58,406 nucleotides of DNA from Cellvibrionaceae bacterium. Its GTDB lineage: Bacteria > Pseudomonadota > Gammaproteobacteria > Pseudomonadales > Cellvibrionaceae. The translations under genes and the position numbers were made by a program. The stretch spans positions 1 to 58,406 of the forward strand of contig JAOXRT010000101.1 in assembly GCA_025800365.1 (NCBI GenBank), written 5' to 3'. Shown here piece after piece: positions 35,922 to 44,859 of the stretch (position 1 is its first letter; every line of letters begins with the position of its first letter). The notes under the pieces are model-generated. The model saw only the letters and a program-made list of their open reading frames with translations. It was not told the DNA's origin and ran no database searches.

Positions 35922-36227
35922 ATAGCTTGAAGCCGTGTTTACGGCTAAAGGGTGTACTGATTGTGTGGCTCAGGGGTTCCTCGTTGTCATATCAATAAGC
36001 TGGGCAGGAGTCTGTCTTGTCTGGGCAAATTGACAGGTTTGAATTGTCGCTCTATATCTTAATCCAGACCTAAAATTCAGGTCTGATTTATATTGAAGTA
36101 TTAGAATGCTCCGCGATATTGGTTGAGCTACGCGACTTATGAAGTAAAGCTTGCTCAGCGACACAAAAGCGTCATATAAGCTCGTATATACTCGCGCCGC
36201 TTGCTGGATTTGTCTTAGGAAATTGTT
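35922..36227. other. 306-bp gap: two hairpins and a promoter
   Basis: No coding frame is convincing. AGCCGT/ACGGCT (35931-35936, 35941-35946) forms a small hairpin with no U-tract after the pentapeptide gene. A strong promoter lies at 36030-36058, and a second hairpin CAGACCT/AGGTCTG (36065-36071, 36079-36085) begins at the predicted transcript start. The remainder is unexplained leader sequence before the kinase-like gene at 36228. Confidence 0.5.
36030..36058 (+). promoter_or_regulatory. Strong sigma-70-like promoter
   Basis: A perfect -35 TTGACA (36030-36035), a 17-bp spacer and -10 TATATC (36053-36058, 4 of 6 bases). The expected start is near 36065, placing a 7-bp hairpin at the very 5' end and leaving a leader of about 160 bases before the TTG start at 36228. 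It could also drive a small RNA. Confidence 0.55.
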
Positions 36228-36758
36228 TTGCGAAAAGTGCTCATTACCGGAAACTCGGGTTCTGGAAAATCAACATTAGCTAATTATTTGGCGACTAGCG
36301 AGGGGCTGGGTTATTTAGACCTAGATACCGTCGCTTGGTTGCCTGAGTTGCCTCCCAAACGCATGCCATTGGATGAATCCATGGGCTTGATTACTGAATT
36401 TGTAGAGCAGCATCAGGGCTGGGTAATTGAAGGCTGTTATGCGGATTTATTGGAGCTCTTAGAAGAAGACGCCAATGAGCTGATCTTCCTAAATTTACCT
36501 ATTGAGGATTGTGTGGCCAATGCTCAAGCTCGCCCCTGGGAGCCCCACAAATACTCCAGCAAAGCATCCCAAGATAAAAATCTAGAGATGCTCACGCAGT
36601 GGATACATGATTATGGCCACCGGGATGATGCCTGCTCCCTTGCCGCGCATCGGGCTTTTTATGAGCGTTTCGATGGTAAGAAAACCGAGCTGACTGGGCG
36701 CCCGGCTATCCGTACTGAAAACGAGCAAGCGGCTAAGCCAGAAGCTCTTGTGAGTTAG
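36228..36758 (+). CDS. P-loop kinase-like protein (adenylate/shikimate kinase-like fold)
   Basis: A 176-residue ATPase. The Walker A GNSGSGKST spans residues 8-16, preceded immediately by the first strand RKVLIT. The lid-like segment is LDLDTVAWLPEL, and the second Asp/Glu site lies near IFLNLPIEDCVANAQARPWE. The start is TTG at 36228, forced by the motif position and supported by AGGA 6 bases upstream. It resembles the topology-modulation/FlaR-like ATPases. Substrate unknown. It is convergent with the following phytanoyl-CoA dioxygenase gene. Confidence 0.8.
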   Translation: MRKVLITGNSGSGKSTLANYLATSEGLGYLDLDTVAWLPELPPKRMPLDESMGLITEFVEQHQGWVIEGCYADLLELLEEDANELIFLNLPIEDCVANAQARPWEPHKYSSKASQDKNLEMLTQWIHDYGHRDDACSLAAHRAFYERFDGKKTELTGRPAIRTENEQAAKPEALVS

Positions 36759-36777
36759 CCAAATGCAGGAGTGCGAC

Positions 36778-37683
36778 TCAGGCAGAAACCTTGGCCGATA
36801 GCTCTTTGAAATAGCTTAACGCGATAGCGGCATTTTTAGTGACCCCTAGTCGCAGGCGCTCTTTCCAGTCGGCATCTGGACTGGCTTCAAAAATATTGTG
36901 TAGCTGACGCCGTAAGGCGCGAATATGCTCAACGGTGCGGGCGCCTTTGCTAAAGTCTTTAGTGCGCTTTTCCAGCAGGAAATTACCCTTATTTTGCCCA
37001 CGTACTAACAGTGCAGATTCGGGCTTACCAATCTTTTTAGCACTGGCTGCAACATAGCGAATGGCTAGGCCGATACGTCGATCATCGCTTTGATTCGGGT
37101 CGGAGCCATGCACCAACATAAAGTGGTGTAAGGACATTTGCCCTGGCTCTAACTCCATATATACCTGCTTTTCCGGCTCCAGCTCGTTCTCTGGGATGGC
37201 TTGGCCGCGGGTGAGTAGATTGTCTTTGGCATAGGTATTCACTTGAGAGCGCTCACTAGTGTGACTACCGGGCTCTACCTTCATTACACCGGATTCAGCG
37301 GTAGCGGGGCTTAATGCTATCCAGGCAGTAACAACATCATCGGCATCGACACCCCAGTAAGCGGCATCTTGGTGCATAGACACATAGCTGCCCGTGCCCG
37401 CTTCCTTGGTGAATAAATTGCTCATATAGCAGAGAATATCCGGGCCAATTAAGGCCTCTACGGCATCCAGTACTTTGGGGTGGTGTACTAACTCGTCGGC
37501 CCAGTCGTATAGCAGATAGGTTTTATTACACTGGATGCGATCCATAGGTTTGCCCTGCAGCTCTTCCATGGCTTCCAATTTGGCGCGGCTTAGGGCGGCC
37601 TCTTCTGGGTTTAGAATAGTCACCGGGCAGATATAACCCTGTTCTTTGTACTGTGCGACTTGAGTGGGGTTTAAAGTGCTCAT
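36778..37683 (-). CDS. Phytanoyl-CoA dioxygenase family protein
   Basis: A 301-residue Fe(II)/2-oxoglutarate dioxygenase. MHQDAAYWGV gives the H-x-D iron ligands (His104, Asp106). The distal His is in FMLVHGSDPNQS, with a nearby Arg (DDRRIGLAIRY) for 2-oxoglutarate. The start is ATG with a GGAGA ribosome-binding site. Family members hydroxylate fatty acyl-CoAs, ectoine or diverse small molecules; the substrate is open. It is 9 bp after the small membrane-protein gene, so the two are cotranscribed and share the upstream palindromic operator. Confidence 0.9.
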   Translation of the reverse strand: MSTLNPTQVAQYKEQGYICPVTILNPEEAALSRAKLEAMEELQGKPMDRIQCNKTYLLYDWADELVHHPKVLDAVEALIGPDILCYMSNLFTKEAGTGSYVSMHQDAAYWGVDADDVVTAWIALSPATAESGVMKVEPGSHTSERSQVNTYAKDNLLTRGQAIPENELEPEKQVYMELEPGQMSLHHFMLVHGSDPNQSDDRRIGLAIRYVAASAKKIGKPESALLVRGQNKGNFLLEKRTKDFSKGARTVEHIRALRRQLHNIFEASPDADWKERLRLGVTKNAAIALSYFKELSAKVSA

Positions 37684-37692
37684 GGTTATCTC

Positions 37693-38043
37693 CTAAGCGC
37701 TGATCAAGACTGTTATTTCATTAGCCGTCAGGCCGGCACCGATAAGTGCGCAAACCATTAATACCGCCAAGGCGCCTAAGCGCTCGCGAGTCCCGCCATT
37801 TGGATCCATGCGGGTAAACAGCATGGCGTATAAATTGCCGGCCATAAATGACCAAGCCAGTAACATCAAGGCGAGCCCAAAACCACTATCCAGATTAAAT
37901 GCGCTGAAGGCTAGTAAGCCACATACTGCATAGTCGTCCACGGACAATGGCCAGTATTTATCGGTTTTAACAAGGACTAAGGTTTCACCAATCGTGAGAA
38001 CAATGGCGATAAAAAGGGCAAAGTAAAATAGAAAATCTGTCAT
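37693..38043 (-). CDS. Small hypothetical membrane protein
   Basis: A 116-residue protein with four hydrophobic segments (about 3-20, 33-55, 58-75, 90-112), consistent with a small multi-pass membrane protein. No family motif is recognised. I chose the ATG at 38043 because a GGTGGA ribosome-binding site lies upstream; a GTG at 38052 is also in frame. It is the first gene of a two-gene operon with the dioxygenase. Its role may be to bring the dioxygenase substrate to the membrane, but this is only a contextual guess. Confidence 0.55.
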   Translation of the reverse strand: MTDFLFYFALFIAIVLTIGETLVLVKTDKYWPLSVDDYAVCGLLAFSAFNLDSGFGLALMLLAWSFMAGNLYAMLFTRMDPNGGTRERLGALAVLMVCALIGAGLTANEITVLISA

Positions 38044-38076
38044 CTGATCCACCGGCTAGTATTCACTTTTATATTT

Positions 38077-38097
38077 ATGGGAAACATTGTTTCCCAT
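38077..38097. promoter_or_regulatory. 21-bp perfect palindrome, PsrA-like operator
   Basis: ATGGGAAAC (38077-38085), three central bases ATT, then GTTTCCCAT (38089-38097) form a perfect inverted repeat 34 bp before the membrane-protein/dioxygenase operon. The core GAAAC-N3-GTTTC matches the published PsrA consensus G/CAAAC(N2-4)GTTTG/C, a TetR-family sensor of fatty acids. Which regulator binds here is unknown. Confidence 0.6.
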
Positions 38098-38134
38098 GCG
38101 TGCCGGTGTGTCAATAGATTTTGTGTCAATAGCT

Positions 38135-39028
38135 TTATTGTTTGTTGATGCTCTTTACAGTCGGTGCTTTAACACGGGACGAGCAAAGAGATCCCGCGAC
38201 AATAAGAAGGCAGGCCAGCGCTATTTCTAAGCGCATTTCGGAGCTTCCCGCTAAAGTGAGCAATACAATAGAGATTAATGGCGCGGCATAGGATAAAACC
38301 GCAAGCAACTGTATTTGGCCGTGTTTTATGCCGTAGTCCCAGCAAACAAAGGCTGCTCCTACAGGGCCTAAGCCAAGACCAATAAGGGCTAGCCACTGCT
38401 GTGGATTATGGGGCCATTGAGATTGTTCCCAATATAGGTGGCAGCACAGTGCAAGTGCGGCGGTTGCACCACAATACCAGCCAATCGTTTCGCTATTCAC
38501 TGTAGGTATCAAGCGTCCCGCTACAGAGTAGAGGGCCCAAATGATGGCGCTGGCTAAGGCTAGTAAATAACCGAGTAAATGGCGCTGATCGAAGCCATTG
38601 GAATCCCCTTTTAACAACAAAAAGCAGCCTAACAATGCAAGCCCTGCCCCGGCTAGTTGTTGTTTGTATAACCGCTCACCCGGCAACAATGAGGCCAGCA
38701 ATACGATAAAGATTGGCCATAAATAAGCAATCAAGCTGACTTCGGCTGCCGGTGATTTATCCATAGCTAGGAAATAACAAAAATGAAATCCAAATAAGCC
38801 GCTTACACCTAAGAGCCAAGATTTAGTGTTGGTTCTTAGATAGTGAATGCCCAGATGTCCTTGCAAAAGCCAGCGGCCGAGCATAAACAAAAAAGCAATT
38901 GCAAAGCTCATTGCCATTAGTTGAAAGGGAGGGATGTGAGTGCCAGCGAGTTGCGTTAGAAGCGCGAGGCTTCCCCATAGCAAAATGGCAATTGAGCCAA
39001 TTAAAGTTGCCGCTTGCTGCGTGTTCAT
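38135..39028 (-). CDS. DMT/EamA-family exporter, YddG-like
   Basis: A 297-residue protein with about ten membrane segments in two EamA halves. The N-terminal pattern QAATLIGSIAILLWGSLAL resembles YddG, an aromatic amino-acid exporter, and the size fits. I placed the start at the ATG at 39028, since the conserved first helix begins just after it; an in-frame ATG at 39064 would add a 12-residue extension. The gene is 92 bp downstream of the AraC regulator on the same strand and may be controlled by it. The specific substrate is not proven. Confidence 0.8.
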   Translation of the reverse strand: MNTQQAATLIGSIAILLWGSLALLTQLAGTHIPPFQLMAMSFAIAFLFMLGRWLLQGHLGIHYLRTNTKSWLLGVSGLFGFHFCYFLAMDKSPAAEVSLIAYLWPIFIVLLASLLPGERLYKQQLAGAGLALLGCFLLLKGDSNGFDQRHLLGYLLALASAIIWALYSVAGRLIPTVNSETIGWYCGATAALALCCHLYWEQSQWPHNPQQWLALIGLGLGPVGAAFVCWDYGIKHGQIQLLAVLSYAAPLISIVLLTLAGSSEMRLEIALACLLIVAGSLCSSRVKAPTVKSINKQ

Positions 39029-39120
39029 AATACATACCAGATAAATCAAAGATGAATCGAGCATGCAGGGTATAGGCTGGACGATAAATGCGCTTTGCCA
39101 AATCGGAGGACTTGTTTGTT

Positions 39121-39846
39121 CTATTTGCGGAAATAACTCGGGGGCTTACCAAAGTGTTTTCGGAAGCGACTGCTAAAGCTAGAAAGATTGGAATAGGCAA
39201 CTCGTTCGGCAATTTGTTGCACACTTAGATTCGTGCTTTCCAAAAGTTGCCAAGCAAGCTGCATGCGTTTTTCGATAAGATATTGCTGCGGAGTCATTCC
39301 TATCTCTCGACAGAATAACTCGTTCAGTTGTCGAGAGCTAAGATTAGCAACGGTGGCAAGTTGGCTTAAGGATAGGCTTTGTTGATAATGCTGATCAAGG
39401 TACTCCCGAGCGGCTTCTAGGCGCCTATCAAGTCTTAAGCTGTTGCCATATCTTTCCTGAAACAATTGAATAAGCAGAAGCAACATTTGTCGTTCACTAC
39501 TTGTCCTGCGCTCATTCATCGATAAGTGACTGTGCAGGAAGCTGACATAATGCGCCAGCGTGCTATCTAAAGGGATAAAGGCGGGAAGCTTTTCGAGTTG
39601 AGGGGCGAGTATCGATGGTACATCGGCAACAACAAAAGTATTGTTTTCTGTGGCGGAAAAACCGTGCTCTTTTCCGGCTGCTACTAGGGCTATACTTTGC
39701 TCACTAACCTTGCCCTCTTGCTGGCCAACATTTAGCTCCAACTCGCCCACTACTGGCAATACCAGTTGATGATAATCATGCTGGTGGCTGCGGCTTTCGC
39801 TATTGTAACTGCGAAGTTCTAGTGTAAGTTTTGGGTTATCACTCAT
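39121..39846 (-). CDS. AraC-family regulator with cupin-like sensor domain
   Basis: A 241-residue regulator. The N-terminus is a short beta-barrel sensor (SHQHDYHQLVLPVVGELELNV), and the C-terminal half is a DNA-binding domain with QLATVANLSSRQLNELFCRE and QIAERVAYSNLSSFSSRFRK followed by HFGKPPSYF. It is smaller than the other AraC regulators in the window because of the single-barrel cupin. The exporter lies immediately downstream, 92 bp away, and is the simplest target; the GST gene upstream is a less likely partner. Confidence 0.88.
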   Translation of the reverse strand: MSDNPKLTLELRSYNSESRSHQHDYHQLVLPVVGELELNVGQQEGKVSEQSIALVAAGKEHGFSATENNTFVVADVPSILAPQLEKLPAFIPLDSTLAHYVSFLHSHLSMNERRTSSERQMLLLLIQLFQERYGNSLRLDRRLEAAREYLDQHYQQSLSLSQLATVANLSSRQLNELFCREIGMTPQQYLIEKRMQLAWQLLESTNLSVQQIAERVAYSNLSSFSSRFRKHFGKPPSYFRK

Positions 39847-39905
39847 AATAAAAGCATACTATCATCAATTTATTATATGAGCGCCTTTTCGCGTTGCTGA
39901 TAAAT

Positions 39906-40934
39906 TTACAGTAAAGCGTCACAGCCAGTTTCAGAAAGTAAATCAGCAAGCCGATTTTGATCCTGGGTGCTTAGTTTTTTCTGCTCTTCTCGTATCCAAT
40001 GAAGGCACTTGTTTTGATAAGGAAAGCTAGCTTGCTTCCAGGGCTTGCCATCGATTTGAGTCTGCCACTCTAAATGATGATGTTTGATCGCTTCAGCATT
40101 GGCCAGTAAGGCGGGCACATAGGTTTTTGCCAGCTCCCTTAAAATGTCTTTTAAGGTTTCGGGAAGCTCACCAAGCTTACTCCACTGAAGCTTCTCAGCC
40201 TCTAAACCGCTTTGGTCTTCCATTATGCTTACCCAAGCTACTGTTCTTGGCGATAAGTCATAAGCGATGGAGCGAGGGGTTGGATCGAAGCCGATAAGTT
40301 GGCTGAGTTGGCCGAATAAAGCAAAATCGGCTGAGCTTGGCTTATTGCCAAGAAGATACGGCAGCTGGGCAAAGTGAGCCTCTAAAAGCTGCAGTAAACG
40401 ACGAAAACTCGCATCAATTACCGGGGCGGTAATTTCATTGGAGCCGACGTATCCTAGTCGCCCTATTTGGCGTTCGCTAAAAAAGGCTTTGAATTGCTGC
40501 AAACTATCTTCCGCTAAAGTGACGCCCATTGATAGTGGTAGCTGAGTTCCGGCATTATCGGCATCCGCGCTAAAGTGCCAACGATAGTGGAACATAAATT
40601 TAGTGCACCATTCATCTGCATAGTCTTCCAGCAAATAATTAATAAAGTTCAGTGCCGGGTCGTCGGGTAATACGGAGCGTTCCTGAGATAGTTTTTCTAG
40701 CCGTCGAAGAATAGGTGTGGAATCACAAACGGCCTCTGCTTCGCCGTTCTCATTATCCAAAATAAAAGTAGGCATAAAGGCGAGTTTGGGCTTTGGAATC
40801 CCAAGCTTGTCTAATTCAGCACTTGGATCACCCCAGGTAATCGCGTGCTCGATACGACGATAACGCAATAAGGACAGCATCTTGCGGGTGTATGGCGAGC
40901 CAACATTACCAATAAGTTGAATTGGAGCGGTCAT
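39906..40934 (-). CDS. Glutathione S-transferase-like protein
   Basis: A 342-residue protein. The N-terminal thioredoxin-like domain (about 1-85) reads IQLIGNVGSPYTRKMLSLLR, then CDSTPILRRLE, which is the glutathione-binding Ser/Thr region. The remaining part is the helical C-terminal domain with PSSADFALFGQLSQLIGFDP. It is longer than typical 200-230-residue GSTs, with an additional C-terminal region (about 250-342) of unknown role. It starts with a strong AAGGAGA ribosome-binding site. It lies 29 bp after the lipoprotein hydrolase gene in the minus-strand operon running from the TonB receptor, so it may process the same compound. Confidence 0.82.
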   Translation of the reverse strand: MTAPIQLIGNVGSPYTRKMLSLLRYRRIEHAITWGDPSAELDKLGIPKPKLAFMPTFILDNENGEAEAVCDSTPILRRLEKLSQERSVLPDDPALNFINYLLEDYADEWCTKFMFHYRWHFSADADNAGTQLPLSMGVTLAEDSLQQFKAFFSERQIGRLGYVGSNEITAPVIDASFRRLLQLLEAHFAQLPYLLGNKPSSADFALFGQLSQLIGFDPTPRSIAYDLSPRTVAWVSIMEDQSGLEAEKLQWSKLGELPETLKDILRELAKTYVPALLANAEAIKHHHLEWQTQIDGKPWKQASFPYQNKCLHWIREEQKKLSTQDQNRLADLLSETGCDALL

Positions 40935-40963
40935 TGCTATCTCCTTGGTTTAACAGGTCGTTG

Positions 40964-42037
40964 TTAAAGAAAATGGCCGTCTACAATAGTTTTGCTGTTT
41001 GCGGGTAAACTGACATAGCTTCCGTCTACAGCAACACTTACCCTGCCTTGATACGCTTCATCAACACCCTGGAGGAAAATGCTCTCCATGCCAGGCACTA
41101 GTAGTGCGGGGACGATATGATAATAAAGCAAGTAAGAAGCATTCGCCTGGGTTGCAGTTTGTGCTGCTTCTATAGGGGAGGCGTGATAGTCCAATATATC
41201 AAGGGTAATCTTCTCAATGATTGAGTTGCCATTATTCTTGGCAGCTTTATGCATAACTTGGACGAGATCTCTAGATAGAGCTTCGTGAGCCAGCACATCG
41301 ACGCCTTTTGCAAAGTGAGATAAATTTTCCGACTTAGCCGTATCACCGCTGATAACAATAGAGCGCCCCTTATAGTCAAAGCGATAGCCCACGGCAGCGT
41401 CTACAGGGTGGTGATCCACTTGAAAGGCTTTGACGATCAGCCCTGCTTTCTCATAAACAGTAACTGACTCGCCCTGTTCTGGCACACCAAACTCCTTTGC
41501 CCGCATTTGAGATCCAGATAGAGGGGCTACAGCATCGGTATGGTGTTGCTGTCGGTAGTTGGCGTCTTGTTGGTAGGCTTTGTTAAAACCATCTATAACG
41601 ATTTGGGTGCCGCTAGGGCCAATGACTGAAAGAGGAGACTTGTTGGCTCCCTGAACCCAACGGTTTAAGTTCATTTCCCCAAGACCATCTATATGGTCAG
41701 AGTGAAAGTGTGTTAATAGGATTGCATCGATTTTACCGAGGGAGAAGTTCATTGCCCCGAGATTTCGGGCGCCTCCGCTACCGGCATCTATAACGAGCCT
41801 TGTTTCTCCAGCAATGACCATCAAACATGGACCAGAGCGCTTTGGGTCTGGCATGGGCCCGCCAGCACCGCAAAGTATGAGGTGTAGGCCATCTTCGAGA
41901 TCAGCTGCGCGATCGTAGTTGATACGTTTATTGGCAGCCGTTTCTAGAAGCTCGAGAACCACCTTATCTCGAAACTCACAACCAAGTAATAGGAATGCTG
42001 CGGTGATAATCAATAAATATGAGCGATGTCGAAGCAC
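40964..42037 (-). CDS. Metallo-beta-lactamase-fold hydrolase, predicted lipoprotein
   Basis: A 357-residue MBL-fold enzyme. The N-terminus (LLIITAAFLLLGC) is a lipoprotein signal with lipobox LLGC and acceptor Cys20. The metal motif THFHSDHIDG (His110, His112, Asp114, His115) is complete, as are VIDAGSGG upstream and IVISGDTA downstream. The start is GTG at 42037, supported by an AGGTGG ribosome-binding site. It is probably membrane-anchored, hydrolysing an ester, lactone or sulfate on the periplasmic side. It resembles ribonuclease Z/arylsulfatase-type members. It lies between the thioesterase and the GST gene in a probable catabolic operon. Confidence 0.86.
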   Translation of the reverse strand: MLRHRSYLLIITAAFLLLGCEFRDKVVLELLETAANKRINYDRAADLEDGLHLILCGAGGPMPDPKRSGPCLMVIAGETRLVIDAGSGGARNLGAMNFSLGKIDAILLTHFHSDHIDGLGEMNLNRWVQGANKSPLSVIGPSGTQIVIDGFNKAYQQDANYRQQHHTDAVAPLSGSQMRAKEFGVPEQGESVTVYEKAGLIVKAFQVDHHPVDAAVGYRFDYKGRSIVISGDTAKSENLSHFAKGVDVLAHEALSRDLVQVMHKAAKNNGNSIIEKITLDILDYHASPIEAAQTATQANASYLLYYHIVPALLVPGMESIFLQGVDEAYQGRVSVAVDGSYVSLPANSKTIVDGHFL

Positions 42038-42118
42038 GGTCCCACCTCTTTATGAATTAACACTATGTTTGCAGCTTTTATAGTGAACTCATAGGGTGTT
42101 TATGTCGATAAACTGGGT

Positions 42119-42595
42119 TTATTTATCCGGCCAGCCTATTTGGCGCATGCTTTGCCCTACCCAGGGGTCAACTGTCAGCTCTTGATCCTGAGCTTGCTCT
42201 GCCTGTAAAGCTTGTAAGCTGCTTTGGGTAAAGGCTGTTGAACGGCGGCTTGTTTGATCAACATTGATTACCATACATTCATTGAGTGACACTAGCGCCC
42301 GAGTTTCTTCGGTCATCATTTTGTGGAGGTAGTGCACCTTATTGTGATCAAAACCTAATAGCTGGGTTTCGATAATAAAGCGCTCGCCTAAACGCAATTC
42401 TTTTCGATAACACAGGCGGGACTCGATAGAAAAGATGGTATGACCATCATCTAGATCGCTGACACCGCCAATGTTCAGGTCGCGATAGTAGTTTTCGGTA
42501 GCAAGATCAAAGACCACTAGATAGTAGCCCATGTTCATATGTTGATTTAGATCTATCCAAGCCTCTTCGACTTGACCACGGTAACTCTCTTTCAC
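42119..42595 (-). CDS. Hotdog-fold acyl-CoA thioesterase (4HBT type)
   Basis: A 158-residue hotdog-fold protein. AWIDLNQHMNMGYYLVVFDL is the classical 4-hydroxybenzoyl-CoA thioesterase helix region, with Asp and His at the usual positions. SRLCYRKELRLGERFIIETQ and HYLHKMM complete the fold. The start is GTG at 42595, following a purine-rich ribosome-binding region. It would release CoA from a short or aromatic acyl-CoA or a thioester product. It follows the GMC dehydrogenase gene by 35 bp in the same operon. Confidence 0.82.
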   Translation of the reverse strand: MKESYRGQVEEAWIDLNQHMNMGYYLVVFDLATENYYRDLNIGGVSDLDDGHTIFSIESRLCYRKELRLGERFIIETQLLGFDHNKVHYLHKMMTEETRALVSLNECMVINVDQTSRRSTAFTQSSLQALQAEQAQDQELTVDPWVGQSMRQIGWPDK

Positions 42596-42630
42596 CCTAC
42601 CCCCTTTACAACTTGTTGAATGCGCATTGC

Positions 42631-44211
42631 TTAGCTGAGTTGACTCTTGCTGTTTAGCATATGCTCTGCACCCATTAAGCTCAAGGCTGTAACTGTGTAG
42701 GTAGGGTTTACCGCCCCGCTACTGGGGAACAGACCGGGGCCGGCCACAAATACATTGGCTACATCGTGTAGCTGCCCATATTTATTACATACGGAGTCTT
42801 TGGCAGTTTTCCCCATAATGGTACCGCCCATAATATGCATGCCGGCTCGTGGTCCGGTCCAGCTTTCGCTGGCGCCGGCCGCTTTAAAGATTTCTAAACC
42901 CTCTTTCACCATATGCTCGGTAAGCTTGGCAACACGCGGATCGATATCGTGATGAGCTTTAGCGAGCGCTAAGCCACTGCTGTCTTTATTGCTACTCAAA
43001 GTTATCCGATTCTCGGCTGATGGAATATCGTCACAAATACCCACCATGGTGCCGAAGTGCTTACTTGCCTGCTGCATAAAGCGATCAAGCTTTTTACCAA
43101 ACAAGTCTGCTCTTGAAGTTGCGATACCCAGTAGGTCATTAGGTTTACAGGCATTGGCGATGAGCCACTGATAGCTGCCGTAGCTTTCAGGCATCGCCTT
43201 TTTGTTAGCGTAACCATCTTGGCAAATTAATTGGCCGCCACTCAAGCCCATATGGGGCTGGGTTTCTTCCTTAAATATGCCCCAAATAGTATGAGCAGGG
43301 TGCGTCATTAAATAACGGCCGAGTAAATCGTGATTATTTCCTAAACCTTGGGGGTGTTTGCTGTGTTGCGAAAGCCAGAGTAGACGAGCGTTCTGCACGG
43401 TAAAAGCTGCGAGTACAACAACCTGTGCTTTTTGGACAAAGATTTCGCCATTGGAGTTTTGATATTCAACGCCGGTAGCTTTATCTCCCGCTTCATTGAG
43501 TAAGACTCGACGAACCAGGCAATTGTTAAGCACTTTTGCGCCAGAAAGCTTTGCTTCAGCCAGCGTGGTAACAAGAGGGTTAGCCAATGCACCGGTTGGG
43601 CAGCCAGCATCACACCAACCATCAAAAATACAGGATTGGCGATTGCCTGTTGGAACCGAATTTACCGCGTAGGGTATTGGAGCGGTGTGCAGGCCTTTAG
43701 CTTTAAAGCCTTTGGCGATTACGTTTCCCTGATTCAGGGTCGGTAGCGCGGGCATAGGATAATCATCAGCGGCTGGCCGCCAACGCTCGGCCTTAGCGTC
43801 GCCGCTTATGCCGATATGTTTTTGAATGCGGTCGTAAAAAGGACGCAACTCTTCGTACTCGATCGGCCAATCTAGACCTATGCCATATTGGCTTTGAGTG
43901 TTGAAGTCGTTCTCATGCAATCGTGGCCACACACCATAGTGGTGAACGGCACTGCCGCCGCTACCGAAGCCGGAATTAAAATTTTGCCCTATTTTATGAT
44001 TGCCACTTTCTTCAACAGGGCTGCCGGCCCACTTAAGCTTTCGCGCCCAAATCTGAGAGCTTTGCAAGTCACTCAATTTTTTTTCTGGACCGGCTTCTAA
44101 AACCAACACTTGCTTGCCGGCTTTAGCGGCCGTCGCTGCGAATAGACTCCCTGCGGCACCAGAGCCAACTACTAAAACATCTACTTCATCACTTTGAATT
44201 ATTGTACTCAC
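42631..44211 (-). CDS. GMC-family FAD-dependent oxidoreductase (dehydrogenase large subunit)
   Basis: A 526-residue flavoprotein. The Rossmann motif VLVVGSGAAGSL begins at residue 12. Other features are FGSGGSAVHHYGVWPR, the Cys-rich CIFDGWCDAGCPTGAL region and the C-terminal VAGPGLFPSSGAVNPTYTVTAL, which holds the active-site region. It is most like gluconate/sorbitol/2-keto-gluconate dehydrogenase large subunits. It has no signal peptide of its own; the GTG start at 44211 is forced because the FAD motif begins eleven residues later. It follows the small subunit gene by only 4 bp, so the two are coupled and probably form a heterodimer. Confidence 0.9.
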   Translation of the reverse strand: MSTIIQSDEVDVLVVGSGAAGSLFAATAAKAGKQVLVLEAGPEKKLSDLQSSQIWARKLKWAGSPVEESGNHKIGQNFNSGFGSGGSAVHHYGVWPRLHENDFNTQSQYGIGLDWPIEYEELRPFYDRIQKHIGISGDAKAERWRPAADDYPMPALPTLNQGNVIAKGFKAKGLHTAPIPYAVNSVPTGNRQSCIFDGWCDAGCPTGALANPLVTTLAEAKLSGAKVLNNCLVRRVLLNEAGDKATGVEYQNSNGEIFVQKAQVVVLAAFTVQNARLLWLSQHSKHPQGLGNNHDLLGRYLMTHPAHTIWGIFKEETQPHMGLSGGQLICQDGYANKKAMPESYGSYQWLIANACKPNDLLGIATSRADLFGKKLDRFMQQASKHFGTMVGICDDIPSAENRITLSSNKDSSGLALAKAHHDIDPRVAKLTEHMVKEGLEIFKAAGASESWTGPRAGMHIMGGTIMGKTAKDSVCNKYGQLHDVANVFVAGPGLFPSSGAVNPTYTVTALSLMGAEHMLNSKSQLS

Positions 44212-44215
44212 AGTA

Positions 44216-44770
44216 TTACCAGGCTGTTGTCGGTTTTATATGGGCAATATAGGGAACGCCGAGTTTTGCAAAGCCTTGCTCGGTGCCGTATACAACATCT
44301 ACCGCATCAGCACGCAAAACAAAATAGAAAAAAGAGGCTGGCGGTCCCTGCCAGCCTTCGAGAGCATCGCTTGCCATTTTGGAAATAAAACTTTCTATCT
44401 CACTATCACTCAGCTGCACGATGGGTTTGCTAAAAATTTTAAGTGACGCCTCTTGAGCAGCTTTCAGGCCTGCCTGATAAAAATTCTTAAAAGGTGGCGC
44501 TACACCAAGATATCGAATCATCAATAAGCAATCTGATTGTCCGTCTCTTTGCAATTGTTGATCTATAAAGTGCGCGACCCCAGCTTTTGCTGCGCCGGTT
44601 GCAAGCCCTTCTCCTAGACGAGCTAAGTCCTGTGCATCGGATTCGCTAAATACTTGATAGGGAATGTTCAGCTCTGCAGCTTGTGCACAGCTTAAATTGA
44701 CGAGGCTGCCGGCAATATTGAAACCAAATACCAGTGCACTAGCTTGGAGAAACTTTCGGCGTTTAATCAT
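44216..44770 (-). CDS. Gluconate 2-dehydrogenase subunit 3-like protein with Tat signal
   Basis: A 184-residue protein. The N-terminus carries a twin-arginine signal (RRKFLQ at residues 4-9, then a hydrophobic segment and a cleavage-like site near CAQAAE). The mature part resembles gluconate 2-dehydrogenase subunit 3, the small partner of GMC flavoproteins. Because the GMC subunit lacks a signal, the small subunit probably carries the folded flavoprotein through the Tat pathway. A cytochrome subunit, often third in such enzymes, is not seen here. It is positioned 129 bp downstream of the TonB receptor. Confidence 0.78.
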   Translation of the reverse strand: MIKRRKFLQASALVFGFNIAGSLVNLSCAQAAELNIPYQVFSESDAQDLARLGEGLATGAAKAGVAHFIDQQLQRDGQSDCLLMIRYLGVAPPFKNFYQAGLKAAQEASLKIFSKPIVQLSDSEIESFISKMASDALEGWQGPPASFFYFVLRADAVDVVYGTEQGFAKLGVPYIAHIKPTTAW

Positions 44771-44859
44771 GGTTCATGCTCACATCCTAGATAGGCTAAC
44801 CTGAAAAACAGATAATGCCTGTGAGTGTAAGAATGCTATACGTTATTATTGTTTGAAGT

